Shown here piece after piece: positions 1 through 8,700 of a stretch of DNA of 64,000 nucleotides. Under the pieces are notes generated by a model that was given only the letters and a program-made list of their open reading frames with translations, made no database searches and was not told the origin of the DNA. Source of the DNA: Streptomyces yatensis (GTDB taxonomy: Bacteria > Actinomycetota > Actinomycetes > Streptomycetales > Streptomycetaceae); NCBI RefSeq assembly GCF_018069625.1, contig NZ_CP072941.1, positions 9,920,001 to 9,984,000 on the forward strand, read 5' to 3'. Position numbers and translations under genes: made by a program. Numbering within the stretch: position 1 is the first letter of the stretch; every line of letters starts with the position of its first letter.

Positions 1-1
1 C

Positions 2-1294
2 CCGCTGCGGCCCTTCCTCGGCGCCGACGAACCGGCCCGGTTCCCGCGCCCGTACGTGAAGTTCAGCAGGCAGCCGGAGCGCGCCGCCGATGTGCCCGCC
101 GCGCTCGCCGAGGCACACCGGATCGCCATGAGCCACCCCCGGGGCCCGGTCTTCCTCTCCGTACCGGAGGACGACTGGGACCGCCCCGCCGAGCCGGTCG
201 CCCCGCGCACCGTCCACGGCGGCTACACCGCCGACCCCGGCGCGCTGGCCGGTCTCGCCCGCGCGCTCGACTCGGCGGCCCGCCCCGCACTGGTAGCCGG
301 GCCCGGCGTGGACGACGAGCACGCCGTAGGCGAAGTGGCCGAACTGGCCGAACGGCTGCGGGCCGCCGTATGGATCAGCCCGCTCTCCGGACGCTCCGGT
401 TTCGACGAACGCCACCCGCTCTTCCAGGGCTTTCTGCCACCCGTCGCCGACCAGCTGGCACAGCGGCTGGCCACCTACGATGTGGTGGTCGCGCTCGGCG
501 CCCCGCTGTTCACCTACCACGTGCACACCGAGAGCCCGCCGCTCGCCGACGGCACCGAGCTCTACCACCTCGACTGCGACCCCGCGCAGGCCGCGTGGCT
601 CCCCGTGGGCACCAGCATCGTCACCACCCTCCGCCCCGCCCTGCGCACCCTCACCGATCTCGTCCAGCCCTCCGATCGGCCCGCCCCGGAGCCGCGGCCC
701 GCCCCCGAGCCGCTGCCCGCCCCGGCCGAGGAGATCTCCCCCGAACTGGTGATGGACCTGCTCCGGGAGCGGCTGCCCCGGGACACCGTGCTGGTGGAGG
801 AGACCCCCAGCCACCGCGACGCCCTCCACGCCCGCCTCCCCATCAGCGGCGCGGGCCGCTTCCTCACCACCGGCAGCGGCGCGCTCGGCTGGGGGCTGCC
901 GCTCGCGGTCGGACGCGCCCTCGCGGACGGCGAACGGGTGGTGTGCGTGGTCGGCGACGGCTCGGCGCTCTACTCGGTGCAGGCCCTGTGGACCGCGGCC
1001 CGGCACCGCGCCCCGGTGACCTACCTCCTGCTCGACAACGGCGGCTACGGCGCGGTCAAGGCACTGGGCCGCCGCATCGGCATCACACCCGTGCCGGGCA
1101 CCGAGATCGGCGGCATCGACTTCGCCGCGCTCGCCGGGTCCTTCGGCTGCCCGGCCGACCGGGTGGAGCGGCCCGACGACCTTCCCAAGGCCCTCGACCG
1201 GGCCCTGGCCCTCGGCCGTGACGACGGCCCGGTGCTGCTCCGGATCTGGGTCCCCGCCGACGACTCCCCGGCGTACGAGCCCTGGGCCCGGTGA
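2..1294 (+). CDS. Benzoylformate decarboxylase-type ThDP enzyme (5' partial)
   Basis: The reading frame is open from the first bases of the window, so the N terminus lies upstream. About 430 residues remain. They follow the benzoylformate decarboxylase (MdlC) pattern: a central domain with a GAPLFTYH segment matching the region of the active-site His281 of the Pseudomonas enzyme, then the C-terminal ThDP-binding domain with a GDGS start and an N about 27 residues later (GDGSALYSVQALW...DNGGYGAVK). Enzymes of this family cleave 2-oxo acids such as phenylglyoxylate to an aldehyde and CO2, using thiamine diphosphate and Mg2+ in the cytoplasm. The stop lies 7 bases before the next gene's ATG, so the two are probably co-transcribed. 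Related decarboxylases or carboligases cannot be excluded without the N-terminal domain. Confidence 0.85.
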   Translation, partial: PLRPFLGADEPARFPRPYVKFSRQPERAADVPAALAEAHRIAMSHPRGPVFLSVPEDDWDRPAEPVAPRTVHGGYTADPGALAGLARALDSAARPALVAGPGVDDEHAVGEVAELAERLRAAVWISPLSGRSGFDERHPLFQGFLPPVADQLAQRLATYDVVVALGAPLFTYHVHTESPPLADGTELYHLDCDPAQAAWLPVGTSIVTTLRPALRTLTDLVQPSDRPAPEPRPAPEPLPAPAEEISPELVMDLLRERLPRDTVLVEETPSHRDALHARLPISGAGRFLTTGSGALGWGLPLAVGRALADGERVVCVVGDGSALYSVQALWTAARHRAPVTYLLLDNGGYGAVKALGRRIGITPVPGTEIGGIDFAALAGSFGCPADRVERPDDLPKALDRALALGRDDGPVLLRIWVPADDSPAYEPWAR

Positions 1295-1301
1295 GGCGGA
1301 C

Positions 1302-2078
1302 ATGCTGCGGATCGACCACCTCGGCCACCGCTACGGCGACGGCCCCGATGTGCTCCAGGACATCGAACTCACCGTCCCCGACGGCCAGTTGCTCACCCTC
1401 GTCGGCCCCTCCGGCTGCGGCAAGTCCACCCTGCTGCGCTGCGTCGCCGGCCTCGTCCGCCCCTCCGCCGGGCGGATCACCCTGGACGGGGAGGTGGTGG
1501 ACGGCGTCCCGGACCGGCTCGGTGTCGTCTTCCAGGACTACAGCCGCTCCCTCTTCCCCTGGCTCTCGGTACGGGAGAACGTGGCCCTTCCGCTGCGGCG
1601 GCGCGGCCTGTCCCGCGCGCAGCGCCATGCGGCGGCGGTGGCCATGCTGGAGCAGGTGGGCCTGGCCGACGCCGCCCGCCGCCACCCCTGGCAGCTGTCG
1701 GGCGGAATGCAGCAGCGCGTCGCCCTCGCCCGCGCCCTGGCCGCCCGGCCCGCGCTGCTGCTGATGGACGAGCCGTTCGGTGCGCTGGACGCCCAGACGC
1801 GAGAGGATCTGGAGGATCTGCTGCTGCGGCTGCACCGGGCCCAGGGGATGACGACTGTGCTGGTCACCCATGACATCGACGAAAGTGTCTATGTGGCGGA
1901 CCGGGTGGTGGTGCTGGCTTCGGGCCCGGGCCGGGTGCGGGCGGATCTGCCGGTGGCGCTGCCCGCCGACCGCGACCAGATCGCCACCCGGGGGCTGCCG
2001 GAGTTCATCGCACTGCGGACGGAGGTGGGGCGCGCGGTGCGCCAGGAAGCGGCCGCGCCCCCACCTCGTCCCCTCTAG
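1302..2078 (+). CDS. ABC transporter ATPase, nitrate/sulfonate/taurine type
   Basis: 258 residues. Walker A GPSGCGKST lies at about residue 38, the Q-loop near FQDYSRSLFPW, the signature LSGGMQQR and Walker B LLLMDEPFGALD follow, and the switch histidine is in VTHDID. This order and the LFPWLSV segment are typical of SsuB/TauB-like ATPases that energise import of sulfonates, nitrate or aromatic and pyrimidine-like compounds. The ATG at 1302 is preferred over longer in-frame starts because those would overlap the preceding enzyme and because GAGGCGG lies just upstream. No permease or binding protein follows, so its partners must lie upstream of the window or elsewhere. Its coupling to the decarboxylase suggests uptake of an aromatic or oxo-acid substrate (inference). 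Confidence 0.88.
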   Translation: MLRIDHLGHRYGDGPDVLQDIELTVPDGQLLTLVGPSGCGKSTLLRCVAGLVRPSAGRITLDGEVVDGVPDRLGVVFQDYSRSLFPWLSVRENVALPLRRRGLSRAQRHAAAVAMLEQVGLADAARRHPWQLSGGMQQRVALARALAARPALLLMDEPFGALDAQTREDLEDLLLRLHRAQGMTTVLVTHDIDESVYVADRVVVLASGPGRVRADLPVALPADRDQIATRGLPEFIALRTEVGRAVRQEAAAPPPRPL

Positions 2079-2092
2079 TACATCTGGCGCGG

Positions 2093-4780
2093 CTAGCTCG
2101 TCCGACGCAGCGTCAGCCAGTCGACGGCGGCCACCCGGTGGCCGCCCGTGGCGACGAGATGGACATCATGGGAGCCGGTCACCGTGCGGGGGAGACGTAC
2201 CGAAAGCTCCCGCCAGCTGTCCGTGCCGCCGGTCCCGCGCACCGGAAGCGTGGCCGCCACCGGCCCGTCCGGGGAGTCCAGGCGCAGCCGCAGGGCGCAG
2301 TCCCCGCAGCCGCCGGACGCCAGCCGCACCGTCAGCGTGTCCGCGCCCGCACCGAACCGCACCCCCCGGAAGCCGATCGCGTCCCCCTGCCCGAGGATTG
2401 AGGTGGCCGCCTCGCCGCGCTCGGCGCCCCGGACCACCTCGGCACGCTCCGCCTGCAAGGTGGCGGCCGCGTCGGGGCCGTCGGCGTAGAGCCGGATCTC
2501 GTTCACCGCCCACGGGTTCTCACCCGGCGCCGTCAGCTCGATCCGCAGATAGCGGGCGGTGTGCTGCGGGAAGACCGCGTCCTGGGTGAAGGATCGGCCA
2601 CTGACCCGGGCCACCGGCGTGCCCCAGTGATCACCGTCGCGGCTGACCGAGACGGTGAAGCCATACGGGTGCCCGGTGGCGTCCATCCCCGCGTCGATCG
2701 CCATCCGGCCGAAGGTCTTCGCGGTGCCCAGATCGACGGTGAGCGACTGACCGGGGGACTGGGGAGCGCTTCCCTTCCACTGGGTGGTCTGGACCCCGTC
2801 GACGGCGGCCGAGGCATCGGCGCCCCCCGAGGCGGTCGCCTTCCAGCCGTCGCCCCGGACCCGGGTCTCGCAGCCCGCCAGCCGGCAGCCGGACGACCAG
2901 ACGGGCGCCCCGTATTCGTACGCGCCCTGATCCGGCCCGTCGCCCCGGACCTCGCCGGTCACCCCGTCCACGGTCTCACCCGTGTCGATGGCGGGGGAGT
3001 CCGCGCGGGGCCACAGCTCGCCGTTGCGCGCGTCGGTGTAGCGCGGATCCGTGGGCGGCAGCAGGTTGTTCCGTACGACCGGGGCCGGATCGCCGGGGCC
3101 GGAGATCTCCATCGGCCCGAGCGCCACGTCATTGCTCACATACGTCCCCGTGGCGTCGGTCGCCCCGCTCAGCCGGACGGCGGTGGTCACCCCGAGCCCG
3201 TAGGAGGAGTGGTGGTCGCGGTTGCCGAGGCTGACCCCGCTGTGGCCGTTGTAGAAGGTGCCACGGGAGCCGGTGTTGTACGCCACGTTGTGGTGCAGCA
3301 GGAACTGGCTGGAGGAGTTGTCGATGTAGTAGCCGACCTGGCCGTCCGCGTCATGGACGGTGTTGTGGTCGACGCTGGTGCCCTTGGCGTCCAGGTTGCA
3401 GCACACATAGAACGGGCTGCCGTCACGTGAGGTGCGCATCGCCTCGGAGAGGTCGTTGTAGGCGATCCGGTTGTCGTGGAAGGGCACCCCGTTCAGCTGC
3501 CAGGCGGTGTCGATGCTCGCGCGGCCGGTGCGGCGGATGGTGTTGTGGGTGACGGTCTGGCCGCTCCCGTTGATCTCGATACCGGGGGTGTAGCTGCCCA
3601 TCCAGCCCACGTCGTGGATGTAGTTGCCGGTGACGGTGTTGCCGCTGCCGCGCAGCAGCACCCCCGTGCCGGCGGAGTAGCCGATGTCGCTGTCGCGCAG
3701 GGTGTTGCCGCTGCCGAGGATCTGGACACCGGAGTTCAGCACCCGCGAGGCGACGATGTGTCCTTCGCCGGGCGGGATGGCCAACTCGTCGTCGCGCGGC
3801 ATGGGAAGCGTGGAGAACTCCGAGATGTAGCGCGCCCGCACCCCCTCGACCAGCACACCGGTGCTGTCCGCGCCGGTGCGCAGCGAGGTGCCCCACAGGT
3901 CCAGGCCGCGCACGGTGACATGCGAGCTGTGCGAGAGGTCCACGCCCCAGCTCTCGTGCTTCGCGGTCACGGTGTGGCCCGTGACACCGCCCTTGGGCGG
4001 GACCAGATAGAGGCGGCCCGCGTCCTTGTCGTAGTACCACTCACCGGGCTGGTCGAGCGTGGCCTTGGCGCCCACCAGGTAGTAGTTGCGGTAGGTCTGG
4101 TCGCCCATGCACAGCGGGGTGCAACGGTAGTTGCCACCGGTGAAGTCCAGCGCCCCGGCCTTGGTGGCGGTCACCGTGCCGGTCTGCTGGCTCCATGGGT
4201 TGGATCCGGCCCACAGATGGACGGTGGCGCCGGTGAAGTCGCCGTCCGGCAGCTCCGGGTCGTCGATGTGCTGATCGGTGGAGGAGCGCTCGGCCACCGC
4301 CCAGGACGGATTGAGCGGATCGGAGCCGGAGTTGGGCCAGCGGCCCTCCATGGCGCGCTCGCCGTCCAGGAACAGCGCGTTCTCGCTGCTGTCGAGCGGG
4401 AGGTCCACATCGGCGGCCACCAGACCGCCGCCCGCGTCCCGCCAGCCGGTGACGGTCCTCGTCCCGTCCACCGTGACCGCGCCGTCGCCGTACGCGGCGA
4501 GGGTGATCGGAGCGTCCTTGGTGCCCGAGGGCGGGGCGACGCGCTCCTGGTAGCGGCCGCGGTGGATCAGACAGGTGTCCCCGGGCCGGACCTGTTCGGT
4601 GCAGCGGCCGATGGTGCGGAACGGATGGAGCGAGCTGCCGCTGTCGCGGTCGGCGCCCCAGGTGGCGACGTGATACGTGCGCCCCTGGTGCCGTCCTTCG
4701 GCCGATGCGGCGCCCGGCAGCGCGGTCAGGACCGCCGCCACGGCGGCGACCACGGATATGCGCCTGAGCGCGGATCTCAT
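2093..4780 (-). CDS. Secreted right-handed beta-helix protein with discoidin and CBM6-like domains
   Basis: 895 residues. A clear Sec signal peptide (MRSALRRI, hydrophobic core, AASA cleavage region) starts the protein. Residues about 35-620 form a parallel beta-helix with many GNTVTGN / GNTLRDSDIG-type turns, as in polysaccharide lyases and related glycan-active enzymes. Residues about 640-765 form an F5/8 type C (discoidin-like) module ending in RYLRIEL and NEIRLYADG. The last 120 residues look like a CBM6-type jelly roll (LQAERAEV...VDWLTLRR). It probably binds and cuts an extracellular polysaccharide; the substrate is unknown. The start is supported by GGGGAGG six bases upstream and by a consensus promoter at 4811-4839. 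It is convergent with the ABC gene, with only 14 bases between the stops. Confidence 0.85.
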   Translation of the reverse strand: MRSALRRISVVAAVAAVLTALPGAASAEGRHQGRTYHVATWGADRDSGSSLHPFRTIGRCTEQVRPGDTCLIHRGRYQERVAPPSGTKDAPITLAAYGDGAVTVDGTRTVTGWRDAGGGLVAADVDLPLDSSENALFLDGERAMEGRWPNSGSDPLNPSWAVAERSSTDQHIDDPELPDGDFTGATVHLWAGSNPWSQQTGTVTATKAGALDFTGGNYRCTPLCMGDQTYRNYYLVGAKATLDQPGEWYYDKDAGRLYLVPPKGGVTGHTVTAKHESWGVDLSHSSHVTVRGLDLWGTSLRTGADSTGVLVEGVRARYISEFSTLPMPRDDELAIPPGEGHIVASRVLNSGVQILGSGNTLRDSDIGYSAGTGVLLRGSGNTVTGNYIHDVGWMGSYTPGIEINGSGQTVTHNTIRRTGRASIDTAWQLNGVPFHDNRIAYNDLSEAMRTSRDGSPFYVCCNLDAKGTSVDHNTVHDADGQVGYYIDNSSSQFLLHHNVAYNTGSRGTFYNGHSGVSLGNRDHHSSYGLGVTTAVRLSGATDATGTYVSNDVALGPMEISGPGDPAPVVRNNLLPPTDPRYTDARNGELWPRADSPAIDTGETVDGVTGEVRGDGPDQGAYEYGAPVWSSGCRLAGCETRVRGDGWKATASGGADASAAVDGVQTTQWKGSAPQSPGQSLTVDLGTAKTFGRMAIDAGMDATGHPYGFTVSVSRDGDHWGTPVARVSGRSFTQDAVFPQHTARYLRIELTAPGENPWAVNEIRLYADGPDAAATLQAERAEVVRGAERGEAATSILGQGDAIGFRGVRFGAGADTLTVRLASGGCGDCALRLRLDSPDGPVAATLPVRGTGGTDSWRELSVRLPRTVTGSHDVHLVATGGHRVAAVDWLTLRRTS

Positions 4781-4810
4781 CTACAGCCTCCCCGGTTGGG
4801 ATTCGACCGC

Positions 4811-4839
4811 AACGTAGGAGAAACATCGGATGGGGTCAA
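4811..4839 (-). promoter_or_regulatory. Housekeeping-type promoter of the beta-helix gene
   Basis: On the minus strand TTGACC (4834-4839) and TACGTT (4811-4816) are separated by exactly 17 bases, a close match to the HrdB/sigma70 consensus. Transcription would start near 4804, leaving a short leader that holds the GGGGAGG ribosome-binding site. Confidence 0.6.
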
Positions 4840-4923
4840 CGGTTGAGGAGGGAATGGCTGGAGGTGTGGCCGAGAGACTAGGGGAGATTTCGCGCTTAAT
4901 TGCCTCTATCACGCCAAAGGGAG

Positions 4924-4939
4924 TCGGATACAGATCCGA
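4924..4939. promoter_or_regulatory. Perfect inverted repeat, candidate TetR operator
   Basis: TCGGAT-ACAG-ATCCGA: two perfect 6-base arms around a 4-base centre. It lies 12 bases upstream of the putative -35 box of the TetR-P450 operon and between that operon and the divergent beta-helix gene. Position and symmetry fit an autoregulatory TetR operator (inference). Confidence 0.45.
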
Positions 4940-4951
4940 TGTCTCTGCAGG

Positions 4952-4980
4952 TTGCTTTGTTTAATTCATGTGTTTTAAAG
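4952..4980 (+). promoter_or_regulatory. Candidate promoter of the tetR-P450 operon
   Basis: TTGCTT (4952-4957), a 17-base spacer and TTAAAG (4975-4980) sit in a locally AT-rich stretch. The in-frame ATG at 4968 lies inside this promoter, which argues for translation starting at the downstream GTG (5025). Confidence 0.4.
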
Positions 4981-5024
4981 TGACCGTGACAGTGCGCCGG
5001 AACGATTCGAGACGGGAAGTCGCG

Positions 5025-5696
5025 GTGGCCGAAACACGCACCGTCCGCTCCACCGGGACCCGCGAAGCCATCATGGCCGCCGCGGAACGGCTCTACGCCG
5101 AGCACGGCCTGGTCGCGGTGTCGAACCGTCAGATCAGCGAGGCGGCCGGCCAGGGCAATGTCGCCGCGGTCGGCTACCACTTCGGCACCCGGGCGGATCT
5201 GGTGCGCGCCATCATGGGCAAGCACTCCGAGGCGATCGAGCGGATCCGGCGGCGGATGCTGGAGGAGACCCGCGGCAGCCGGGAGGTCCGGGACTGGGTC
5301 GCCTGCCTGGTGCGCCCCGCCCCCGAGCACCTGGCCACCCTCGGCCTCCCCTCCTGGTACGCCCGGTTCGCCGTCCAGGTGATGACCGACCCCCTGCTGC
5401 GGGCGATCGTCACCGACGAGGCCCTCACCCGGGAGCCGCTGCGGGAGACCCTCTACGGCCTGGGCCGCTGCCTGGACGCACTGCCCGCCGAGGTGCGGGC
5501 CGAACGCGGCGACATGGCCCGCCAGTTGATCACGCACACCTGTGCCGAACGGGAGCGCGCCCTCGCCGAGGGGACCAGTACGCGCCAGCCGTCCTGGGAC
5601 GACACGGCGGGTGCGCTGACCGACGCCATCACCGGTCTGCTCCTCGCCCCCGTCACCCCCCGATCCCCAGCCAAGGAGGCCCGGACCAACCCATGA
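5025..5696 (+). CDS. TetR-family regulator next to a P450
   Basis: 223 residues from the GTG at 5025. The N-terminal TetR helix-turn-helix is clear (TREAIMAAAERLYAEHG, then ISEAAGQGNVAAVGYHFGTRADL, about residues 10-60); the rest is an all-helical ligand domain without a recognisable signature. GTG 5025 is preferred because GGGAAG lies six bases upstream and because the earlier ATG (4968) falls within the likely promoter. The stop codon overlaps the P450 start in ATGA, so the two are translationally coupled. It probably represses its own operon through the palindrome at 4924-4939 and responds to a substrate of the P450 (inference). Confidence 0.88.
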   Translation: MAETRTVRSTGTREAIMAAAERLYAEHGLVAVSNRQISEAAGQGNVAAVGYHFGTRADLVRAIMGKHSEAIERIRRRMLEETRGSREVRDWVACLVRPAPEHLATLGLPSWYARFAVQVMTDPLLRAIVTDEALTREPLRETLYGLGRCLDALPAEVRAERGDMARQLITHTCAERERALAEGTSTRQPSWDDTAGALTDAITGLLLAPVTPRSPAKEARTNP

Positions 5697-6928
5697 CCAC
5701 CTCGCCCGTGGCCGGCGACGCGCCGGCCGAGATCCCCGCCTTCCCCCAGCCGCGCGCCGCGGCCTGCCCCTTCGACCCGTCCCCGGAGCTGCGCGGCCTT
5801 GCGCGGTGGGGCCCGCTGACCCGGGTCCGGTCCTGGAACGACAGCACCCCGTGGGTGGTGACCGGCCACGCCGAGCAGAAGACCCTGCTCTCCGACCCCC
5901 GGCTCAGCGCCGACTTCTCCCACCCCGGCTTTCCGAGCCCCGTCCCGCACACGGGCGGCAAGCGGGAGGCCACCGACCTGAGCTTCGTCGGCATGGACGA
6001 TCCGGAACACGCCCGGCTGCGCCGCATGGTCAGCGGCGCCTTCACCATCAAGCGGGTCGAGGCGATGCGCCCCGTCGTCCAGGAGCTGGTGGACGACTTC
6101 ATCACCCGCATGCTGGCCGGGCCGAAACCGGCCGATCTGGTCCAGGCGCTCGCACTGCCGCTTCCCTCGCTGGTGATCTCCGAGCTGCTGGGCGTCCCGT
6201 ACGAGGACCACGCGTTCTTCCAGACCAACAGCAAGGTCCTCGTCTCCGCCGTGGCCACACCCGAGGAGCGGAGCGCCGCGCACACCAACCTCTCTGCATA
6301 CCTGGACCAGTTGGTGGGGGAGAGGCTCGCCGAGCCGGGTGACGATCTGCTCTCCGGCCTCGGCCGGCGGATCGCGGCGGGCGAGCTGACCCGCCGTGAG
6401 GCCGCCGCTATGGGCGTGCTGCTGCTCCTCGGCGGACACGAGACCACCGCCAACATGATCACCATGGGGACGCTGCTGCTGCTCCAGCACCCCGAACAGC
6501 TCACCCGCGTCCGCGAGGCCGACGACCCCAAGGTGATCGCCTCCGCGGTGGAGGAACTCCTGCGCTACCTCAGCGTCGTCCACCTCGGACGCCGCCGGAC
6601 GGCGCTGGAGGACATCGAGATCGCCGACCGGACCATCCGGGCCGGTGACGGGGTGATCCTCCTGGGCGAACTGGCCAACCGGGACCCGGCCGTCTTCCCC
6701 GAGCCGGACCGGCTGGACATCGGCCGGGACGCCCGCCACCACCAGGCGTTCGGCGTGGGCACCCATCACTGCCTCGGCCAGCCGCTGGCCCGGATGGAAC
6801 TCCAGGTGGTCTACCCCACCCTGCTGCGCCGCGTCCCCACTCTGCGGATGGCGACGGACCTGGCGGACATCCCCTTCAAGTACGACGCGGTGATCTACGG
6901 GGTGTACGAACTCCCCGTCACCTGGTAG
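5693..6928 (+). CDS. Cytochrome P450, CYP105-like
   Basis: 411 residues. It shows the I-helix oxygen-activating motif GGHETT (about 247-252), the ExxR motif EELLR (about 287-291) and the haem loop FGVGTHHCLG with Cys360 as axial ligand. The MDDPEHARLRRM segment and the C-terminal YGVYELPVTW are typical of the CYP105 group of soluble Streptomyces P450s that take electrons from a ferredoxin and its reductase. A strong AAGGAGG ribosome site lies inside the end of the tetR gene, and the start overlaps its stop (ATGA). Its 3' end overlaps vdcD on the opposite strand by 11 bases. The substrate is unknown; the neighbouring vanillate decarboxylase makes a small aromatic ether a candidate (speculative). 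Confidence 0.92.
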   Translation: MTTSPVAGDAPAEIPAFPQPRAAACPFDPSPELRGLARWGPLTRVRSWNDSTPWVVTGHAEQKTLLSDPRLSADFSHPGFPSPVPHTGGKREATDLSFVGMDDPEHARLRRMVSGAFTIKRVEAMRPVVQELVDDFITRMLAGPKPADLVQALALPLPSLVISELLGVPYEDHAFFQTNSKVLVSAVATPEERSAAHTNLSAYLDQLVGERLAEPGDDLLSGLGRRIAAGELTRREAAAMGVLLLLGGHETTANMITMGTLLLLQHPEQLTRVREADDPKVIASAVEELLRYLSVVHLGRRRTALEDIEIADRTIRAGDGVILLGELANRDPAVFPEPDRLDIGRDARHHQAFGVGTHHCLGQPLARMELQVVYPTLLRRVPTLRMATDLADIPFKYDAVIYGVYELPVTW

Positions 6929-7181
6929 CCGCCCCGGCGCCGGGCAGACGCAGCGGCGGAACGGCCGGGACCTCCGGCGCGGTGCCGATGTCCTCGGGCG
7001 TCAGCATGAACTCCTCGGGGTAGGCGTCGCGCCGGGTGCGCCGCGCGGGCTCGGTGGTGCGCCACATGTACAGGCACCGCACGCACTGGAGCACCTCCCA
7101 GACGCCGGGGACGGGGGAGCCGGTGATGTGCTCGATCGTCTCGTGGGCACAGCGCGGGCACAGGGGCGTGGTGTCGGACAT
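6918..7181 (-). CDS. vdcD: Non-oxidative hydroxyarylic acid decarboxylase subunit D
   Basis: 87 residues. CPRCAHETIEHI and LQCVRCLYMWRTTEP give two CxxC pairs of a zinc-ribbon-like fold, as in VdcD of Streptomyces sp. D7 and the YclD/BsdD family. Established role: small subunit of the VdcBCD complex that converts vanillate to guaiacol, and related 4-hydroxybenzoates to phenols, without oxygen. The start is an ATG with GGAAGGA upstream. Gene order vdcB-vdcC-vdcD on the minus strand is the classical one. The 3' end overlaps the convergent P450 by 11 bases. Confidence 0.88.
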   Translation of the reverse strand: MSDTTPLCPRCAHETIEHITGSPVPGVWEVLQCVRCLYMWRTTEPARRTRRDAYPEEFMLTPEDIGTAPEVPAVPPLRLPGAGAATR

Positions 7182-7213
7182 CCGAAGTCCTTCCGTGGTG
7201 TGGGGTGGTGTGG

Positions 7214-8638
7214 TCAGCGGGCGGCGGTGAGCTTCCGCAGCCGGGCCAGCCACTCGGCCGTCTCGGGCAGGTCGCGCACCTGGGTGCCGTAGGTGCCGCG
7301 GCGGTCGGGGGCGACGGGGGTGGTGGCGTCGATGATGAGCTTGTCGGTGATACCGGGTGTGATGGCCTGCGGGGCCAGCTCCAGCACCGACAGATTGGGG
7401 ATCTGGACCAGATCGCCGGCCGGGTTCATCTTCGTGGACAGCGCCCACATCACCTGGGGGAGGTCGAACGGGTCGACGTCCTCGTCCACCACGATCACGG
7501 TGGCCGCGTAGCCGAGGCCGTGCGGAGTGGTCAGCACCCGCATGCCGACGGCCTTGGCGAACCCGCCGTAGCGCTTCTTGGTGGACACGATGACCACCAG
7601 CCCGTGGGTGTACATCGCGTTGACCGCCTGGACCTCGGGGAAGTCGCGGCGCAGCTGCTTGTACAGCGGCACACAGGTGTTGGCGGCGATCAGATAGTCC
7701 ACCTCGGTCCACGGCATGCCGAGGTAGAGGTGTTCGAAGATCGGGTCGGTGCGGTACGAGATCCGGTCGATGCGGATGACGGGCATGTTCCGGCCGCCGG
7801 AGTAGTGGCCGGTGAACTCGCCGAACGGCCCCTCGATCTCCCGCTTGCGGCCCTCGATGACGCCCTCGATGACCACCTCGCTGCCCCACGGCACCGGCAG
7901 CCCGGTGAGCGGGGCCCGGGAGAGCGGGGCGGGGGCGCCGCGCAGGGCGCCGGCCAGCTCGTACTCGTTCTGGTCGTACTCCATCGGGGTGGACGCCACG
8001 ATGGAGATCACCGGCTCGTTGCCGAGCGTGATGGCCACGGGCAGGTCCTCGCCGCGCTCCTCGGCGGTGTGCAGATGCTGGGCGATGTCATGCATCGGCA
8101 CCGGCTGGATGGCGAGCGTGCGCCTGCCCTTGACCTCGATGCGGTAGATGCCGACGTTCTGCTTGCCGCTGTGCTCGGGGTCGGCGGGGTCCTTGGAGAC
8201 CACGGCCGCCTTGTCGATGTAGAAGCCGCCGTCGCCGTCGTTGAGCCGGATCAGCGGAAGCACCCGGAAGATGTCGGCGTCCTCGCCCTCCAGGGTGTTC
8301 TCGGCCCACAGCGGGTTCCCGCGCCACTCGGGGGCGACCGGGAAGGTGTCCCAGCGACGGATGAACTCCTCGACCTGCTCCTTGGTGCCGGTCTCCTTGG
8401 GCAGGCCGAGCGCGAGCGCGTGATTGGCCCAGGAGCCGTGCACATTGAGCGCGATCCGCGCGTCGGTGAAGCCCTTGACGTGGTCGAAGTACAGGGCGGG
8501 GGCGTGGCCGCCCAGGCGTGGGGCGGCGTTCGCCGCGGCGGCGATGTCCGGCTCCGGCATCACCTCGTCGGCGATGTGCAGCAGCTGACCCTCCTTCCGG
8601 AGGGTGTCGAGAAAGCCGCGGAAGTCGTCGTAGGCCAT
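7214..8638 (-). CDS. vdcC: UbiD-family decarboxylase subunit C (vanillate/4-hydroxybenzoate)
   Basis: 474 residues, the length expected for VdcC/BsdC. UbiD features include the IYRIEVKGRRT stretch typical of the prenyl-FMN binding region, the E-x-R-x-IEGPFGEFTGHYS segment and the catalytic-region residues in NEYELAGALRG. It is the catalytic subunit and needs prenylated FMN made by the UbiX-type protein encoded just upstream (vdcB). An open frame extends far upstream, but the ATG at 8638 preceded by GGAG matches the family N terminus (MAYDDFRGFLDTL), so the longer reading is rejected. It acts in the cytoplasm. Confidence 0.92.
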   Translation of the reverse strand: MAYDDFRGFLDTLRKEGQLLHIADEVMPEPDIAAAANAAPRLGGHAPALYFDHVKGFTDARIALNVHGSWANHALALGLPKETGTKEQVEEFIRRWDTFPVAPEWRGNPLWAENTLEGEDADIFRVLPLIRLNDGDGGFYIDKAAVVSKDPADPEHSGKQNVGIYRIEVKGRRTLAIQPVPMHDIAQHLHTAEERGEDLPVAITLGNEPVISIVASTPMEYDQNEYELAGALRGAPAPLSRAPLTGLPVPWGSEVVIEGVIEGRKREIEGPFGEFTGHYSGGRNMPVIRIDRISYRTDPIFEHLYLGMPWTEVDYLIAANTCVPLYKQLRRDFPEVQAVNAMYTHGLVVIVSTKKRYGGFAKAVGMRVLTTPHGLGYAATVIVVDEDVDPFDLPQVMWALSTKMNPAGDLVQIPNLSVLELAPQAITPGITDKLIIDATTPVAPDRRGTYGTQVRDLPETAEWLARLRKLTAAR

Positions 8639-8700
8639 GGGAACTCCAAGTGGGGGCGGGGCGGGGGAAATCAGGTGGCGGGGATCAGGCGGCGGGGGGA

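Noticed and set aside
4968..5024. Upstream ATG start for the first TetR gene
   Set aside because: It lies inside the likely -35/-10 region and has no Shine-Dalgarno sequence.
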